Shown piece by piece: positions 44,315 through 54,193 of a stretch of DNA of 64,000 nt. A program made the translations under genes and the position numbers. Numbering within the stretch: the first letter of the stretch is position 1; each line of letters begins with the position of its first letter. Below the pieces are notes generated by a model. It was not told the origin of the DNA. It saw only the letters and a list, made by a program, of their open reading frames with translations, and ran no database searches. Source of the stretch: Tyzzerella sp. (GTDB taxonomy: Bacteria > Bacillota > Clostridia > Lachnospirales > Lachnospiraceae); NCBI GenBank assembly GCA_017472665.1, contig JAFUOS010000026.1, positions 1 through 64,000 on the forward strand, given 5' to 3'.

Positions 44315-46170
44315 GTTTGCGCGCCATGGGCGCGCTCTAACGGGTGAAAGTCCCGAATACGCCTAGGCAACGAGGAAGTATATAGCTGAACAACAAGGGT
44401 GTCCGTCGCGAGGTGGAATCTGAAGGAAGTTGTAGGCAAACCCTTGGTCCGACGGACAGGAACCACATATAAGGCTCGGAAATGCGGATAAGTCTGCAAA
44501 AGAAGATGAAGTCCAAAAGTTGCTGGAAGTACGGGTAAATGTGGCGGATAGATGAGGGGAAAGAGCGTGCACCTTAAGCGTGGAGGTCTCACAAGTGGTT
44601 TCATTAGCCATAGTAACAACGAATTGTGAGAAGTCAGCAGAAGCCATAGTAGCGAAGAAGTCTCTGTAATGGAGATGGAGTGAAGGGCTGAACAATCAAT
44701 AAGTTGAAGTAGAGTCTCGTATTGCAGAAGAAACAAACATCTGCCGTAACCAATCGGGTAAAGGGTGGTTAAATCTAGCGAGACAGAAAGGAAACAACGC
44801 ATGAACACAAGTAATCTAATGGAGCAGATACTATCGGAAGAAAATTTTCTGAAAGCATATCAGCAAGTCGTAAAGAATAAAGGTGCAGAGGGAGTGGACG
44901 GAATGGAGTACACGGAACTCAAGGCACACCTTGAGCAAAACGGCGAACTCATCAAGGAGCAGTTGAGGACAAGAAAATACAAGCCTCAACCAGTACGTAG
45001 GGTAGAAATACCAAAACCAGATGGCGGTGTCAGAAATCTAGGAGTACCAACGGTAACAGACAGATTCATCCAACAAGCCATTGCACAAGTTTTAACCCCT
45101 ATCTACGAAGAACAATTCCATGACCATAGTTATGGATTTCGTCCTAACAGATGTGCACAGCAAGCCATACTGAAAGCATTAGATATGATGAATGACGGAT
45201 ATGATTGGATTGTGGACATAGACTTGGCGAAGTTCTTTGATACAGTAAATCATGACAAGTTAATGACACTGGTTGGACGAACAATCAAAGATGGAGACGT
45301 AATCTCTATTATTAGGAAGTTCCTAGTTAGTGGAATCATGATTGACAATGAGTATGAAGAATCAATAGTGGGAACACCACAAGGAGGAAATCTATCTCCA
45401 CTTTTAGCGAACATCATGCTCAATGAACTGGACAAAGAAATGGAACAAAGAGGATTGAACTTTGTGAGATATGCAGATGATTGCATCATCATGGTGGGAA
45501 GTGAAATGTCAGCAAGGCGAGTAATGAGGAATCTCACAAGATATATTGAAGAGAAACTGGGATTGAAAGTGAACATGACAAAAAGTAAGATTGACAGACC
45601 AAGAGGACTAAAATACTTAGGTTTTGGATTTTACTTTGACATGCATGCGAGACAGTACAAAGCAAAGCCACACGCAAAATCAGTAGCGAAGTTCAAAGCA
45701 AAAATGAAAAAGTTAACCTGCCGAAGTTGGGGCGTAAGTAATTACTACAAGATACAGAAACTCAACGAACTAATCAGAGGATGGATAAACTACTTCAAGA
45801 TTGGAAGTATGAAAAAGTTGTGCAGAGAACTTGACGGAAATATCCGATACCGATTGCGAATGTGCATATGGAAACAATGGAAAACCCCGCAGAACAGAGC
45901 GAAAAACTTAATGAAGTTAGGAGTTCCAAAGTGGGCAGCCAAAAGAACTTCATATGCAAAGGGGTATGCACGAGTGTGCAGAGGCTCAGATGTAAGCCAA
46001 GCCATAAGTAATAAGAGATTAGCCGCATACGGACTAATCTCTATGTTAGATTACTACACAGAAAAGTGTGTTACTTGTTAAGTTGATTGAACCGCCGTGT
46101 ACCGAACGGTACGCACGGTGGTGTGAGAGGTCGAAATTTCTTAACTATGAGAAATTTCTCCTACTCGATT
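44315..46170 (+). mobile_element. group II intron, bacterial class C (IIC) type
   Basis: About 1.86 kb, inserted after the NatAB terminator. The 5' end is GTTTGCGCGCC. The 3' end contains a domain V-like hairpin (ACCGCCGTG ... CACGGTGGT around 46089-46123) and a domain VI-like GAAATTTCT/AGAAATTTC hairpin, ending CTACTCGAT. It encodes a maturase without an endonuclease domain. Insertion behind an intrinsic terminator is the habit of IIC introns. Boundaries are good to a few bases. It appears complete. Confidence 0.82.
44801..46081 (+). CDS. ltrA: group II intron reverse transcriptase/maturase (LtrA-like)
   Basis: A 426-residue intron-encoded protein: RT domain with EIPKPDGGVRNLGVPTVTDRFIQQAI (RT2), YGFRPNRCAQQA, TPQGGNLSPLLANIMLNELD (RT4) and the catalytic YADD in FVRYADDCIIM (about 228-238), then a maturase/thumb domain (WINYFKIGSMKKLCRELDGNIR) and a short basic DNA-binding tail. 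There is no HNH endonuclease, as in class C. The ATG at 44801 has AAAGGAAAC upstream. It splices its own intron and copies it into new sites. Confidence 0.95.
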   Translation: MNTSNLMEQILSEENFLKAYQQVVKNKGAEGVDGMEYTELKAHLEQNGELIKEQLRTRKYKPQPVRRVEIPKPDGGVRNLGVPTVTDRFIQQAIAQVLTPIYEEQFHDHSYGFRPNRCAQQAILKALDMMNDGYDWIVDIDLAKFFDTVNHDKLMTLVGRTIKDGDVISIIRKFLVSGIMIDNEYEESIVGTPQGGNLSPLLANIMLNELDKEMEQRGLNFVRYADDCIIMVGSEMSARRVMRNLTRYIEEKLGLKVNMTKSKIDRPRGLKYLGFGFYFDMHARQYKAKPHAKSVAKFKAKMKKLTCRSWGVSNYYKIQKLNELIRGWINYFKIGSMKKLCRELDGNIRYRLRMCIWKQWKTPQNRAKNLMKLGVPKWAAKRTSYAKGYARVCRGSDVSQAISNKRLAAYGLISMLDYYTEKCVTC

Positions 46171-46191
46171 GTTCAGGTATGCGAGAGGGGG

Positions 46192-47121
46192 TTAACTGAG
46201 GATAGCATTAAGAAAATTACTAGTAGCCTCCTCATACTGTTTCGGTCCTACAAGGTAACAAAGGCCATGTCCCGCCCCAGGAACTATTTCCAAAGAGACT
46301 TTGTCCGGACAAATTTTCTGTAACTCCCGGCTCATATCGCATGGCACAAATCTGTCATCATCCCCATGGAAAATCAAAACTGGCACTTTTGCCTGCTTAA
46401 TAGCAGTGATTGCATCGGTTTCTTCCAAATCAAAATGTCCGAAGATGCGGGCTCCTAGCTTGATAAACGGGTACATGAGTTTTGGAGGAAAATGCATATC
46501 CTTACAAACTTTTTGAATGATTGCTTTGGGTGAAGAGTAAGGACAATCTGCAATTATTCCAACGACGTTTTTAGGAAGATCTAAATCGGCCATCATCAGT
46601 ACCGTTGCAGCTCCCATAGAAAGGCCGGAAAGGATAATCGGAATATCTGTTCCGATTCTTTCATTTAGATAGTGGATCCAGTCTAAGCAGTCCTTTCGTT
46701 CTTGAATGCCAAATGTAATCGTAGAACCTTCGCTTTTTCCGTGTGAACGCTGGTCGATGACAAGTGCATTGTGTTTCAATCTTTTTGCAAATTTGATGCC
46801 GCCACAGAAATCCAGGTATGCGCTGCTCTTGTAACCGTGAAGCATGATTTGCACAGGAGCACCATCTGCGGCGTGGTAATAGCGTCCGAACAACTTTTTG
46901 CCATCATGAGCGGTGATATATATTTCTTCATGAGGAAAAAGCAAAATTTCCTCAATCCATTTTTGGATGTTAGCATGTTCTTTATCGTACTGTTCGCCTT
47001 GAGGGAGTTTGTAGGTCTCCTCGTCACTGCGTTTCGGTGAATAAAATGCGATGCGATATGCGTAGAAAGAAATTGCGAAAGTAACAAAAATTATAATAAT
47101 TATAAGAATTATGATTGCCAT
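46192..47121 (-). CDS. membrane-anchored alpha/beta hydrolase
   Basis: A 309-residue hydrolase with an N-terminal membrane anchor (about 2-24) and an alpha/beta fold: oxyanion region MLHGYKSSAY, nucleophile Ser in GLSMGAA (about 165-171), Asp in FHGDDD (about 252-257) and His in GAGHGL (about 285). Probably an esterase or lipase-like enzyme facing the outside; substrate unknown. TAGGAGG precedes the ATG. Its stop is about 20 bases from the intron's end, so the intron did not disrupt it. Confidence 0.85.
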   Translation of the reverse strand: MAIIILIIIIIFVTFAISFYAYRIAFYSPKRSDEETYKLPQGEQYDKEHANIQKWIEEILLFPHEEIYITAHDGKKLFGRYYHAADGAPVQIMLHGYKSSAYLDFCGGIKFAKRLKHNALVIDQRSHGKSEGSTITFGIQERKDCLDWIHYLNERIGTDIPIILSGLSMGAATVLMMADLDLPKNVVGIIADCPYSSPKAIIQKVCKDMHFPPKLMYPFIKLGARIFGHFDLEETDAITAIKQAKVPVLIFHGDDDRFVPCDMSRELQKICPDKVSLEIVPGAGHGLCYLVGPKQYEEATSNFLNAILS

Positions 47122-47267
47122 AAATCTAACCTCCTAAGGGGTGAAGTTTCAGTTAAATAGACTGATTTCTGGTGGTATGATAGCACACTTTTGGTTTAAA
47201 AACAAGAAATAAGTAGCCAACCCTTCCTTTCCTGAATATACTATTAAAAAAATAGAAAGGCTCCTCA

Positions 47268-47834
47268 ATGGTTAATTTTTTCCCAGACGATTCCGTAATC
47301 CATATCTCCAACGGAATCATTGATGAGATTACTCGTGACAATAACAACACTCTTGTCACCATTTCTTATACAGACCGTGTAAACAACAGAAGAAGAGAGC
47401 AGACCGTAAGACTTGTAGTCGGCCGCCATACCACTATCTTAGATGAAAATGGCAACATTGTTCCAGTGAGAACCCTAACCGTCGGCATGACTGTAAATGC
47501 TAGCTTTTCTTCTGCAATGACAAGAAGCATTCCACCACAAGCGACTGCTTTCCTGATACGAATCCTAAGAAGACCTGCTTCCGAGCAAAGTGTAACAGGT
47601 GTGATTTTAGAAATTGACAGGCGAAACAGAAATTTCACAACCATAAGTGATGGAAACCGAACTTCGATTATAAGATTTAATGTGCCTATGAATACGCCGA
47701 TTTTTGATAGAGCGGGAAGACCGATGGATTTTTCAAGGCTGATGCAGGGGATGCGGGTGCGGGTACGACATGCGGCATTTATGACTGCAAGTATTCCGCC
47801 GCAGACTACGGCGTTTGAGATTCGAGTTTTATAA
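47268..47834 (+). CDS. hypothetical protein with internal duplication
   Basis: A 188-residue protein in which two halves (about 10-94 and 105-188) repeat each other: each goes from GIIDEI or GVILEI, through an Arg/Asn-rich strand, a short DENGN or DRAGR turn and a GMTV or GMRV strand, to SIPPQATAFLIRIL or SIPPQTTAFEIRVL. No signal peptide or membrane segment. It is beta-rich, possibly two OB-like or barrel domains. I do not recognise the family. AAAGG precedes the ATG. Confidence 0.65.
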   Translation: MVNFFPDDSVIHISNGIIDEITRDNNNTLVTISYTDRVNNRRREQTVRLVVGRHTTILDENGNIVPVRTLTVGMTVNASFSSAMTRSIPPQATAFLIRILRRPASEQSVTGVILEIDRRNRNFTTISDGNRTSIIRFNVPMNTPIFDRAGRPMDFSRLMQGMRVRVRHAAFMTASIPPQTTAFEIRVL

Positions 47835-47844
47835 GATATAAAAG

Positions 47845-47890
47845 TAAGGAGTCCTAAGTTCAGGATGATGAACGAACTTAGAGCTCCTTA
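47845..47890. terminator. hairpin terminator after the duplicated protein gene
   Basis: AAGGAG ... CTAAGTTC pairs with GAACTTAG ... CTCCTT; the T-run is weak. It lies between convergent genes. Confidence 0.55.
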
Positions 47891-47950
47891 TATACTTGAA
47901 ATTATATGCGGCTATGAAATGTTCTTGTACATATTTACTTGCAACAAATT

Positions 47951-49216
47951 CTACTCAGCCGAATACACGATTTTTCCATCGCAAATCGTATAATAAATTT
48001 TCCCATAAAGTGTCGCACCCTTGAAAGGAGAGTTGGAAGATTTTGAAGCAAAATTATCAACTGTCCATTCTTCATCAGGGTTGAAAATCACGAAATCTGC
48101 CGGCGCATTCACTTCAATGCTGCCTCCTGGAAGTTTATATAATTCCGCAGGATTGCAAGTCATCTTTTCCAACAACTGCATCAATGTCAGATGCCCAGGT
48201 TTTACAAGAGAAGTAATACCAAGTCCCAGTGAAGTTTCAAGTCCGGTGATACCACTTGGAGCAGTCCACATAGGTTCTTTCGCCTTTTCTTCCGCGCTGT
48301 GTGGTGCGTGGTCAGTTGCAATCAAATCAATCGTTCCATCTTTCAAACCTTCGATGATAGCCAAACGGTCTTTTTCAGTACGAAGCGGCGGATTCATCTT
48401 TGCAAGGCTACCATGAATTGCAACAGCATCCTCAGTTAAAGTGAAATGATGAGGTGTTGCTTCTGCGTGTACATTCGCACCAAGCGCTTTTGCGTTGCGA
48501 ACCAATGCAACTGAATTTCCAGAACTAATATGTTGGATTACCGTTTTTGCACCTGAATGAAGCGCAAGCATACAGTCTCTGGAAACCATCACATCTTCTG
48601 CGAGAGCAGGAGAGCCACCGATTCCTAGATGCTTAGAAGCAACTCCCTGATTAATTCCATTTTCAGAAATAAATACAGGGTCTTCTTCGTGAAGGCTGAC
48701 AGGCATATCAAGTTCTGCAGCTTTTTGCATCGCTTTATAGCAGAGGGAAGCGTCCATAATCGGAATTCCGTCATCTGTGAAACCGCAAGCACCAGCTTTA
48801 GCAAGCGCATCCAAGTCATTCATTTCTTTTCCTTGGAGTCCTTGTGTGATAGAGCCCGTCTGGTAAATACGAATGTTTTCTGCTTTTGCACGTTCTAAAA
48901 TGTCAGTCAAAGTGGCTACCGAATCAACAACTGGCTTTGTATTTGCCATACAGATAACAGAAGTAAATCCACCTTTTGCAGCAGCCAGAGAACCGGTGTG
49001 CAAATCTTCTTTATATGTGAATCCTGGATCACGGAAATGGATGTGTGTGTCGATTAAGCCCGGTGCGATGGTGAGTCCGGAGATATCTAAAATTTCTTCA
49101 TTTTCATTTGCAGTCAGTTGTCCGATTTCGCGGATGATGCCGTTTTCTACACGGATGTCGGCGATTTCGGATGTGTTTGTGTGAGGGTTTATCAGAAAAC
49201 CATTTTTTATAATCAT
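47951..49216 (-). CDS. pyrC: dihydroorotase
   Basis: A 421-residue class I dihydroorotase that cyclises N-carbamoyl-aspartate in pyrimidine synthesis. It has the metal-binding DTHIHFRDPG (about 58-67), GGFTSVICMANTKP, SLHEED, a further His in EATPHHF and the catalytic Asp in ATDHAPHS. Length is typical. AGGAG lies 7 bases before the ATG. No other pyr gene is adjacent, and no PyrR-type leader was recognised. Confidence 0.95.
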   Translation of the reverse strand: MIIKNGFLINPHTNTSEIADIRVENGIIREIGQLTANENEEILDISGLTIAPGLIDTHIHFRDPGFTYKEDLHTGSLAAAKGGFTSVICMANTKPVVDSVATLTDILERAKAENIRIYQTGSITQGLQGKEMNDLDALAKAGACGFTDDGIPIMDASLCYKAMQKAAELDMPVSLHEEDPVFISENGINQGVASKHLGIGGSPALAEDVMVSRDCMLALHSGAKTVIQHISSGNSVALVRNAKALGANVHAEATPHHFTLTEDAVAIHGSLAKMNPPLRTEKDRLAIIEGLKDGTIDLIATDHAPHSAEEKAKEPMWTAPSGITGLETSLGLGITSLVKPGHLTLMQLLEKMTCNPAELYKLPGGSIEVNAPADFVIFNPDEEWTVDNFASKSSNSPFKGATLYGKIYYTICDGKIVYSAE

Positions 49217-49451
49217 AGTTTAGCTCCTATTCGATATTTGTTTTTCGTGTTTTCTATTTTAACATACCCTAAAATTCTTGTAAATCTGCGATGGCATAAA
49301 TGTTTAACTAAGTGACATTCATAAAAACTTATAAATGAAATGTTTCTAAAATGTTTCTATAAGTTTGACTTAAAAAACGAATGGTGATAAACTTGTATTA
49401 TTGCAACGAAGGTATCATTCAAGAGAGGAAACGTCAACTAAGGAGGCAACC

Positions 49452-50312
49452 ATGAGCGTAAAAATTATAGCAGACAGTACCTGCGATTTGTCAGCAGAAT
49501 TAGTAGAAAAATATAATATAGAAATCATACCATTGCACATCGTGCTTGGAGAAAAAGAATATTTAGATGGTGTCGAAATCGGTCCGGAAGAACTTTATAA
49601 ATGGTCGGATGAAAATAAAACGACTCCAAAGACATCAGCAGCAGCGATTGCAGATGCAATGGAAGTATATGAAAAATATAAAGTGGAGTATGACGAAATA
49701 GTTTGTTTCTCTATTTCTGGACAAATGTCAACTACAGTTAATGTCATGAGGATGGCAGCAGAAGAAGTAGACATGGAAGACAGAGTATTTGTTATTGATT
49801 CTGCGAGTCTGTCGACCGGAGGCGGACTTTTAGTGGTTGAAGCAGCAGGCATGGCACAGGCAGGAAAATCTGCAAAAGAGATTGTAGAACACATTGAAAT
49901 GTTGAAACCTTATGTAAGAGCAAGTTTTGTGGTGGATACCCTGACTTATTTACATAGAGGAGGAAGATGCAGTGGTGTGGCAGCATTGGCAGGAGGTGCG
50001 TTAAAACTGCATCCGAAGATTGTGGTTGTAGACGGCGCGATGAAACCGGATAAAAAGTATCGTGGCAAGATTGCGCGAGTGATTATGGATTATGCAAAAG
50101 AGTTGGAACCACAGCTTTTGAATGCAAGAAAAGATAGAGTGTTTATTACACATTCCGGATGTGAGCAGGAAGTAATCGATGAAGTTTATCAGTATCTGGA
50201 AAGCTTGAACAAGTTTGATGAGATTTTGATTACGAGAGCTGGAGGCGTGATTTCTAGTCACTGTGGACCTGGAACACTCGGGGTTCTGTTTATTGAGGAA
50301 GCTAAAGGCTAG
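49452..50312 (+). CDS. DegV family fatty-acid-binding protein
   Basis: A 286-residue DegV protein: ADSTCDLS (about 7-14), YLDGVEIGPEELY, TTPKTSAAA and the hairpin VDTLTYLHRGGRCSG (about 158-172) are family signatures. Members bind fatty acids, and some (FakB) present them to the fatty-acid kinase FakA; no fakA is adjacent. The start at 49452 (AGGAGGCAACC) is preferred over 49401. Confidence 0.92.
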   Translation: MSVKIIADSTCDLSAELVEKYNIEIIPLHIVLGEKEYLDGVEIGPEELYKWSDENKTTPKTSAAAIADAMEVYEKYKVEYDEIVCFSISGQMSTTVNVMRMAAEEVDMEDRVFVIDSASLSTGGGLLVVEAAGMAQAGKSAKEIVEHIEMLKPYVRASFVVDTLTYLHRGGRCSGVAALAGGALKLHPKIVVVDGAMKPDKKYRGKIARVIMDYAKELEPQLLNARKDRVFITHSGCEQEVIDEVYQYLESLNKFDEILITRAGGVISSHCGPGTLGVLFIEEAKG

Positions 50313-50341
50313 TTTGTTTGGGGAAGATAAAGTATAATTGA

Positions 50342-50396
50342 GAGGCCGTGTTGGTGGTGTTTGAATTTTTAAACACCATCAAAGCGGTTTTTTTCT
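50342..50396 (+). terminator. degV terminator
   Basis: GGTGTTT / AAACACC stem within a longer GGCCG ... CGG pairing, then TTTTTTT. Confidence 0.75.
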
Positions 50397-50519
50397 TAAA
50401 AACTTATAATAACAACTTTTTACAAAATTTTAAGAAAAAATGTAGCTCAGAACACTTTTTATTCCCCCCAAATATGTTATGATAAAAAGTATTGAATAAC
50501 AACAGGAGGGAGAGACAAC

Positions 50520-52268
50520 ATGTTAAAGACTTTACTAAAAGAAGTAAAAGAATACAAGAAACCATCCTTTATCACACCATGCTGCATGATTCTGGAAGTC
50601 GCCATGGAAATGATGATTCCATTTCTGATGGCCTCCATCATCGACAAAGGTGTAGAAGTGGGTGACATGAACCATATTTTTAAAGTCGGTGCAATCATGA
50701 TAGTAGCTGCTGCGATTGGCCTCTTGGCAGGTATGGCAGGCGGTCGTTTTGGAGCACAAGCCTCTACCGGATTTGCAAAGAATTTAAGAGAAAAGATGTT
50801 TAATCATATTCAGACATTCTCATTTGCAAACATCGACAAATTTAGTACAGCAGGACTGGTAACACGTCTGACCACAGACGTTACCAACATTCAAAATGCA
50901 TACCAGATGATGCTGCGTATGTTTGTAAGAGCACCAATCAGTTTAATTTGTGCCATGGCAATGTCATTTTATATTAATAAGAGGCTTGCCACAGTTTATC
51001 TGGTTGCCGTTTTTTTCTTAGGCATTATTCTATGCATTATGATGAGTAAGGCAACAAAACATTTCCGCGAAGCCTTTCCAAAATACGATGAAATGAACGC
51101 GGCTGTACAGGAAAATGTATCCGCAATCCGCGTGGTGAAGGCATACGTGCGTGAGAAAGAAGAGACAGCAAAATTTAAAAGAACCAGCGAAAATATTTAT
51201 AAGATTTTTGTGAAAGCAGAAAAGATTGTCATCTATAATGCTCCAGTGATGCAATTGACAGTATACAGCTGTATCCTTTTAATCAGCTGGCTGGGCGCTA
51301 AGATGATTGTAGCAGATTCTCTTACTACAGGGGAACTCATGAGTCTTCTTACATACTGTATGAATATTCTCATGAACCTGATGATGCTCTCTATGGTATT
51401 TGTTATGATTTCCATGAGTTCAGCAGCTGTAAGACGTATCTACGAAGTACTGAGTGAAAAGAGTGATATCAATAACCCGCAGAATCCGATTTATGAGGTT
51501 CCAGATGGAAGCGTGGAATTTAGACATGTGAATTTTTCTTACAAAAAAGATTCCAATGAATTTGTGCTGAAAGACATTAATCTGTCCATCAAATCTGGTG
51601 AGACGATTGGTGTTATGGGTGGAACCGGAAGTGCAAAGACCAGTTTGGTCAACTTAATCAGCCGTCTTTATGACGTGTCAGAAGGAGAAGTGCTGGTTGG
51701 TGGACATAACGTAAAAGATTATGATATGGAAACCTTGAGAAACCAAGTATCCGTAGTACTGCAAAATAACGTTTTATTCTCCGGAACGATTTTAGACAAT
51801 CTTCGCTGGGGAAACAAAGATGCTACTTATGAGGAATGTGTGAGGGCATGTCAGTTGGCCTGTGCAGATGAATTTATCCAAAGATTTCCAGATGGATATG
51901 AAACCCGCATAGAACAGGGCGGAACCAACGTTTCCGGCGGACAAAAGCAGAGACTTTGTATTGCACGTGCACTCCTTAAGAATCCTAAGATTCTGATTTT
52001 GGATGATAGTACAAGTGCCGTGGATACAGCCACAGATGCAAAAATCCGCAAGGCATTTGCAGAAGAAATTCCAAATACAACCAAGTTTATCATCGCGCAG
52101 CGCATTTCCAGCGTACAGAATGCAGACCGCATCATTGTAATGGAAAATGGAGAGATTCATGGATTTGGAACCCATGAAGAACTGCTTGAAAATAATGAAA
52201 TCTATCATGAAGTTTACGAGTCCCAGACCAAGGGCGGCGGAGACTTCGATGAAAAGGCAGGTGAGTAA
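50520..52268 (+). CDS. heterodimeric ABC exporter subunit with degenerate ATP site
   Basis: A 582-residue exporter half with six helices and a nucleotide-binding domain. The Walker A reads GGTGSAKTS (Ala for Gly before Lys), Walker B ends LILDDSTSAVD (Asp for catalytic Glu) and the H-loop is AQRISS (Gln for His). The signature VSGGQKQR is intact. These changes define the degenerate site of heterodimeric exporters such as BmrCD or TM287/288. It pairs with the next gene, two bases away. Substrate unknown; multidrug export is common in the family. Confidence 0.92.
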   Translation: MLKTLLKEVKEYKKPSFITPCCMILEVAMEMMIPFLMASIIDKGVEVGDMNHIFKVGAIMIVAAAIGLLAGMAGGRFGAQASTGFAKNLREKMFNHIQTFSFANIDKFSTAGLVTRLTTDVTNIQNAYQMMLRMFVRAPISLICAMAMSFYINKRLATVYLVAVFFLGIILCIMMSKATKHFREAFPKYDEMNAAVQENVSAIRVVKAYVREKEETAKFKRTSENIYKIFVKAEKIVIYNAPVMQLTVYSCILLISWLGAKMIVADSLTTGELMSLLTYCMNILMNLMMLSMVFVMISMSSAAVRRIYEVLSEKSDINNPQNPIYEVPDGSVEFRHVNFSYKKDSNEFVLKDINLSIKSGETIGVMGGTGSAKTSLVNLISRLYDVSEGEVLVGGHNVKDYDMETLRNQVSVVLQNNVLFSGTILDNLRWGNKDATYEECVRACQLACADEFIQRFPDGYETRIEQGGTNVSGGQKQRLCIARALLKNPKILILDDSTSAVDTATDAKIRKAFAEEIPNTTKFIIAQRISSVQNADRIIVMENGEIHGFGTHEELLENNEIYHEVYESQTKGGGDFDEKAGE

Positions 52269-52270
52269 GT

Positions 52271-54181
52271 ATGGCAGGAAAAGGACCAATGGGAAAAGCA
52301 CCAAGAGGTGTAAAGCCAAATGTGAAAAATCCGGGCAAGACTTTTAAACGCCTGATGAGCTATATCTTTCGCAAATATAAATGGCACTACATCATCGTAA
52401 TTGCCTTGATTTGTGTCGGCGTATTGGCAAGCGTACAGGGAACCATGTTCCAAAAGAGTTTGATTGATGATTATATCAAGCCAATGCTCTTAGCAGACCA
52501 TCCAGATTTCAGCCCGCTATTGGGAGCGATGGCAAGGGTTGCCGGATTTTATCTGGTGGGTGTTGTTTCAACTTATGCTTACAACCGCATTATGGTTAAT
52601 GTGACACAGGGCGTATTGCGTGATATGAGAAATGACCTTTTCGAACACATGCAGAGGCTCCCAATCAAATATTTTGACACACACTCACACGGCGATATTA
52701 TGTCTGTTTATACAAACGATATTGATACCTTGCGTCAGGTAGTAAGCCAGAGTATTCCACAGGTGGTAAATAGCGGAATGACGATTGTCAGCGTATTTGT
52801 GAGTATGGTAATCTTAAGTGTTCCATTGACACTGGTGACGCTTATTATGATAGCAGTCATGCTTTGGGCGACCAAAACCGCTGCTGGCAAGAGTGGCAAA
52901 TACTTTGTGGAACAACAGAAAAATCTTGGTAAAGCAAACGGTTTTATCGAAGAAATGATGAATGGTCAGAAAGTCGTAAAAGTATTCTGCCATGAAGAAG
53001 AAAATAAATCCAGATTCAAAGAATTAAACGATGCACTTTGCACAAGCGCTGACCGTGCAAATACATTTGCAAATATCCTCGGACCAATCAATGCACAGCT
53101 TGGTAACATCAGTTATGTGATATGTGCGATTGTAGGTGGATTCTTAGCACTTGGAAATGTAGGTGGATTTACACTTGGAAGCCTGGCAAGTTTCCTTACA
53201 TTTAACAAGAGTTTCAGCATGCCAATCAACCAGATCAGTCAGCAGCTCAACTCCGTTGTTATGGCACTTGCTGGAGCAGAACGTATTTTTGAATTACTGG
53301 ATGAAAAAGTAGAAGTAGATGACGGTTACGTTACTTTGGTAAATGCAAAAGAAGTAAATGGCGAACTGACCGAATGCACTGAGCGAACAGGCCGCTGGGC
53401 TTGGAAGCATACACATCAGGCAGATGGAAGTATTGACTATGTAGAAGTAAAAGGTGATGTGGTATTTGATGGTGTGGACTTTGGTTATACCGATGACAAG
53501 ATTGTTTTGCACGACATAAAAATGTACGCGACACCGGGACAGAAGATTGCGTTCGTCGGTTCCACTGGTGCAGGTAAGACGACGATTACAAACTTAATCA
53601 ATCGATTCTATGATATTCAGGATGGTAAGATTCGTTACGACGGCATTAACATCAATAAGATTAAAAAAGATGACCTGAGACGTTCCCTTGGAATCGTACT
53701 TCAAGATACACATTTATTTACAGGAACAGTAAAAGAGAATATCCGCTATGGTAAGTTGGATGCGACAGATGAAGAAGTTATCGCAGCTGCAAAGCTTGCG
53801 AATGCGGACGGATTCATCAGACGTCTGCCACAAGGGTATGATACAATGCTGACGGGCGATGGTGCGAACCTTAGCCAAGGTCAGAGACAGCTCCTTGCGA
53901 TTGCTCGTGCAGCGATTGCCGACCCTCCGGTGCTCATTCTGGATGAGGCGACGAGTTCTATTGATACAAGAACGGAGCGTATTGTGCAGGATGGCATGGA
54001 TAAGTTGATGAAGGGAAGGACGACGTTTGTTATCGCGCATAGATTGTCAACGGTTCGAAATTCGGACTGCATTATGGTACTGGAGCAAGGAAGAATTATT
54101 GAGCGTGGCACACACGATCAGTTGATTGAGGAAAAAGGTAGATATTATCAATTGTATACAGGAAATGCAATTGCGAATTAG
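52271..54181 (+). CDS. heterodimeric ABC exporter subunit with canonical ATP site
   Basis: A 636-residue exporter half with a 20-residue basic N-terminal extension (KGPMGKAPRGVKPNVKNPGK), six helices, and a nucleotide-binding domain with Walker A GSTGAGKTT (about 432-440), signature LSQGQRQ, Walker B ILDEATSSID and AHRLST, all competent. About 60 residues (about 355-395, ECTERTGRWAWKHTHQ) are inserted before the nucleotide-binding domain, as in many such partners. It forms a heterodimer with the preceding protein. Confidence 0.92.
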   Translation: MAGKGPMGKAPRGVKPNVKNPGKTFKRLMSYIFRKYKWHYIIVIALICVGVLASVQGTMFQKSLIDDYIKPMLLADHPDFSPLLGAMARVAGFYLVGVVSTYAYNRIMVNVTQGVLRDMRNDLFEHMQRLPIKYFDTHSHGDIMSVYTNDIDTLRQVVSQSIPQVVNSGMTIVSVFVSMVILSVPLTLVTLIMIAVMLWATKTAAGKSGKYFVEQQKNLGKANGFIEEMMNGQKVVKVFCHEEENKSRFKELNDALCTSADRANTFANILGPINAQLGNISYVICAIVGGFLALGNVGGFTLGSLASFLTFNKSFSMPINQISQQLNSVVMALAGAERIFELLDEKVEVDDGYVTLVNAKEVNGELTECTERTGRWAWKHTHQADGSIDYVEVKGDVVFDGVDFGYTDDKIVLHDIKMYATPGQKIAFVGSTGAGKTTITNLINRFYDIQDGKIRYDGININKIKKDDLRRSLGIVLQDTHLFTGTVKENIRYGKLDATDEEVIAAAKLANADGFIRRLPQGYDTMLTGDGANLSQGQRQLLAIARAAIADPPVLILDEATSSIDTRTERIVQDGMDKLMKGRTTFVIAHRLSTVRNSDCIMVLEQGRIIERGTHDQLIEEKGRYYQLYTGNAIAN

Positions 54182-54193
54182 AAATGGAAAGTG

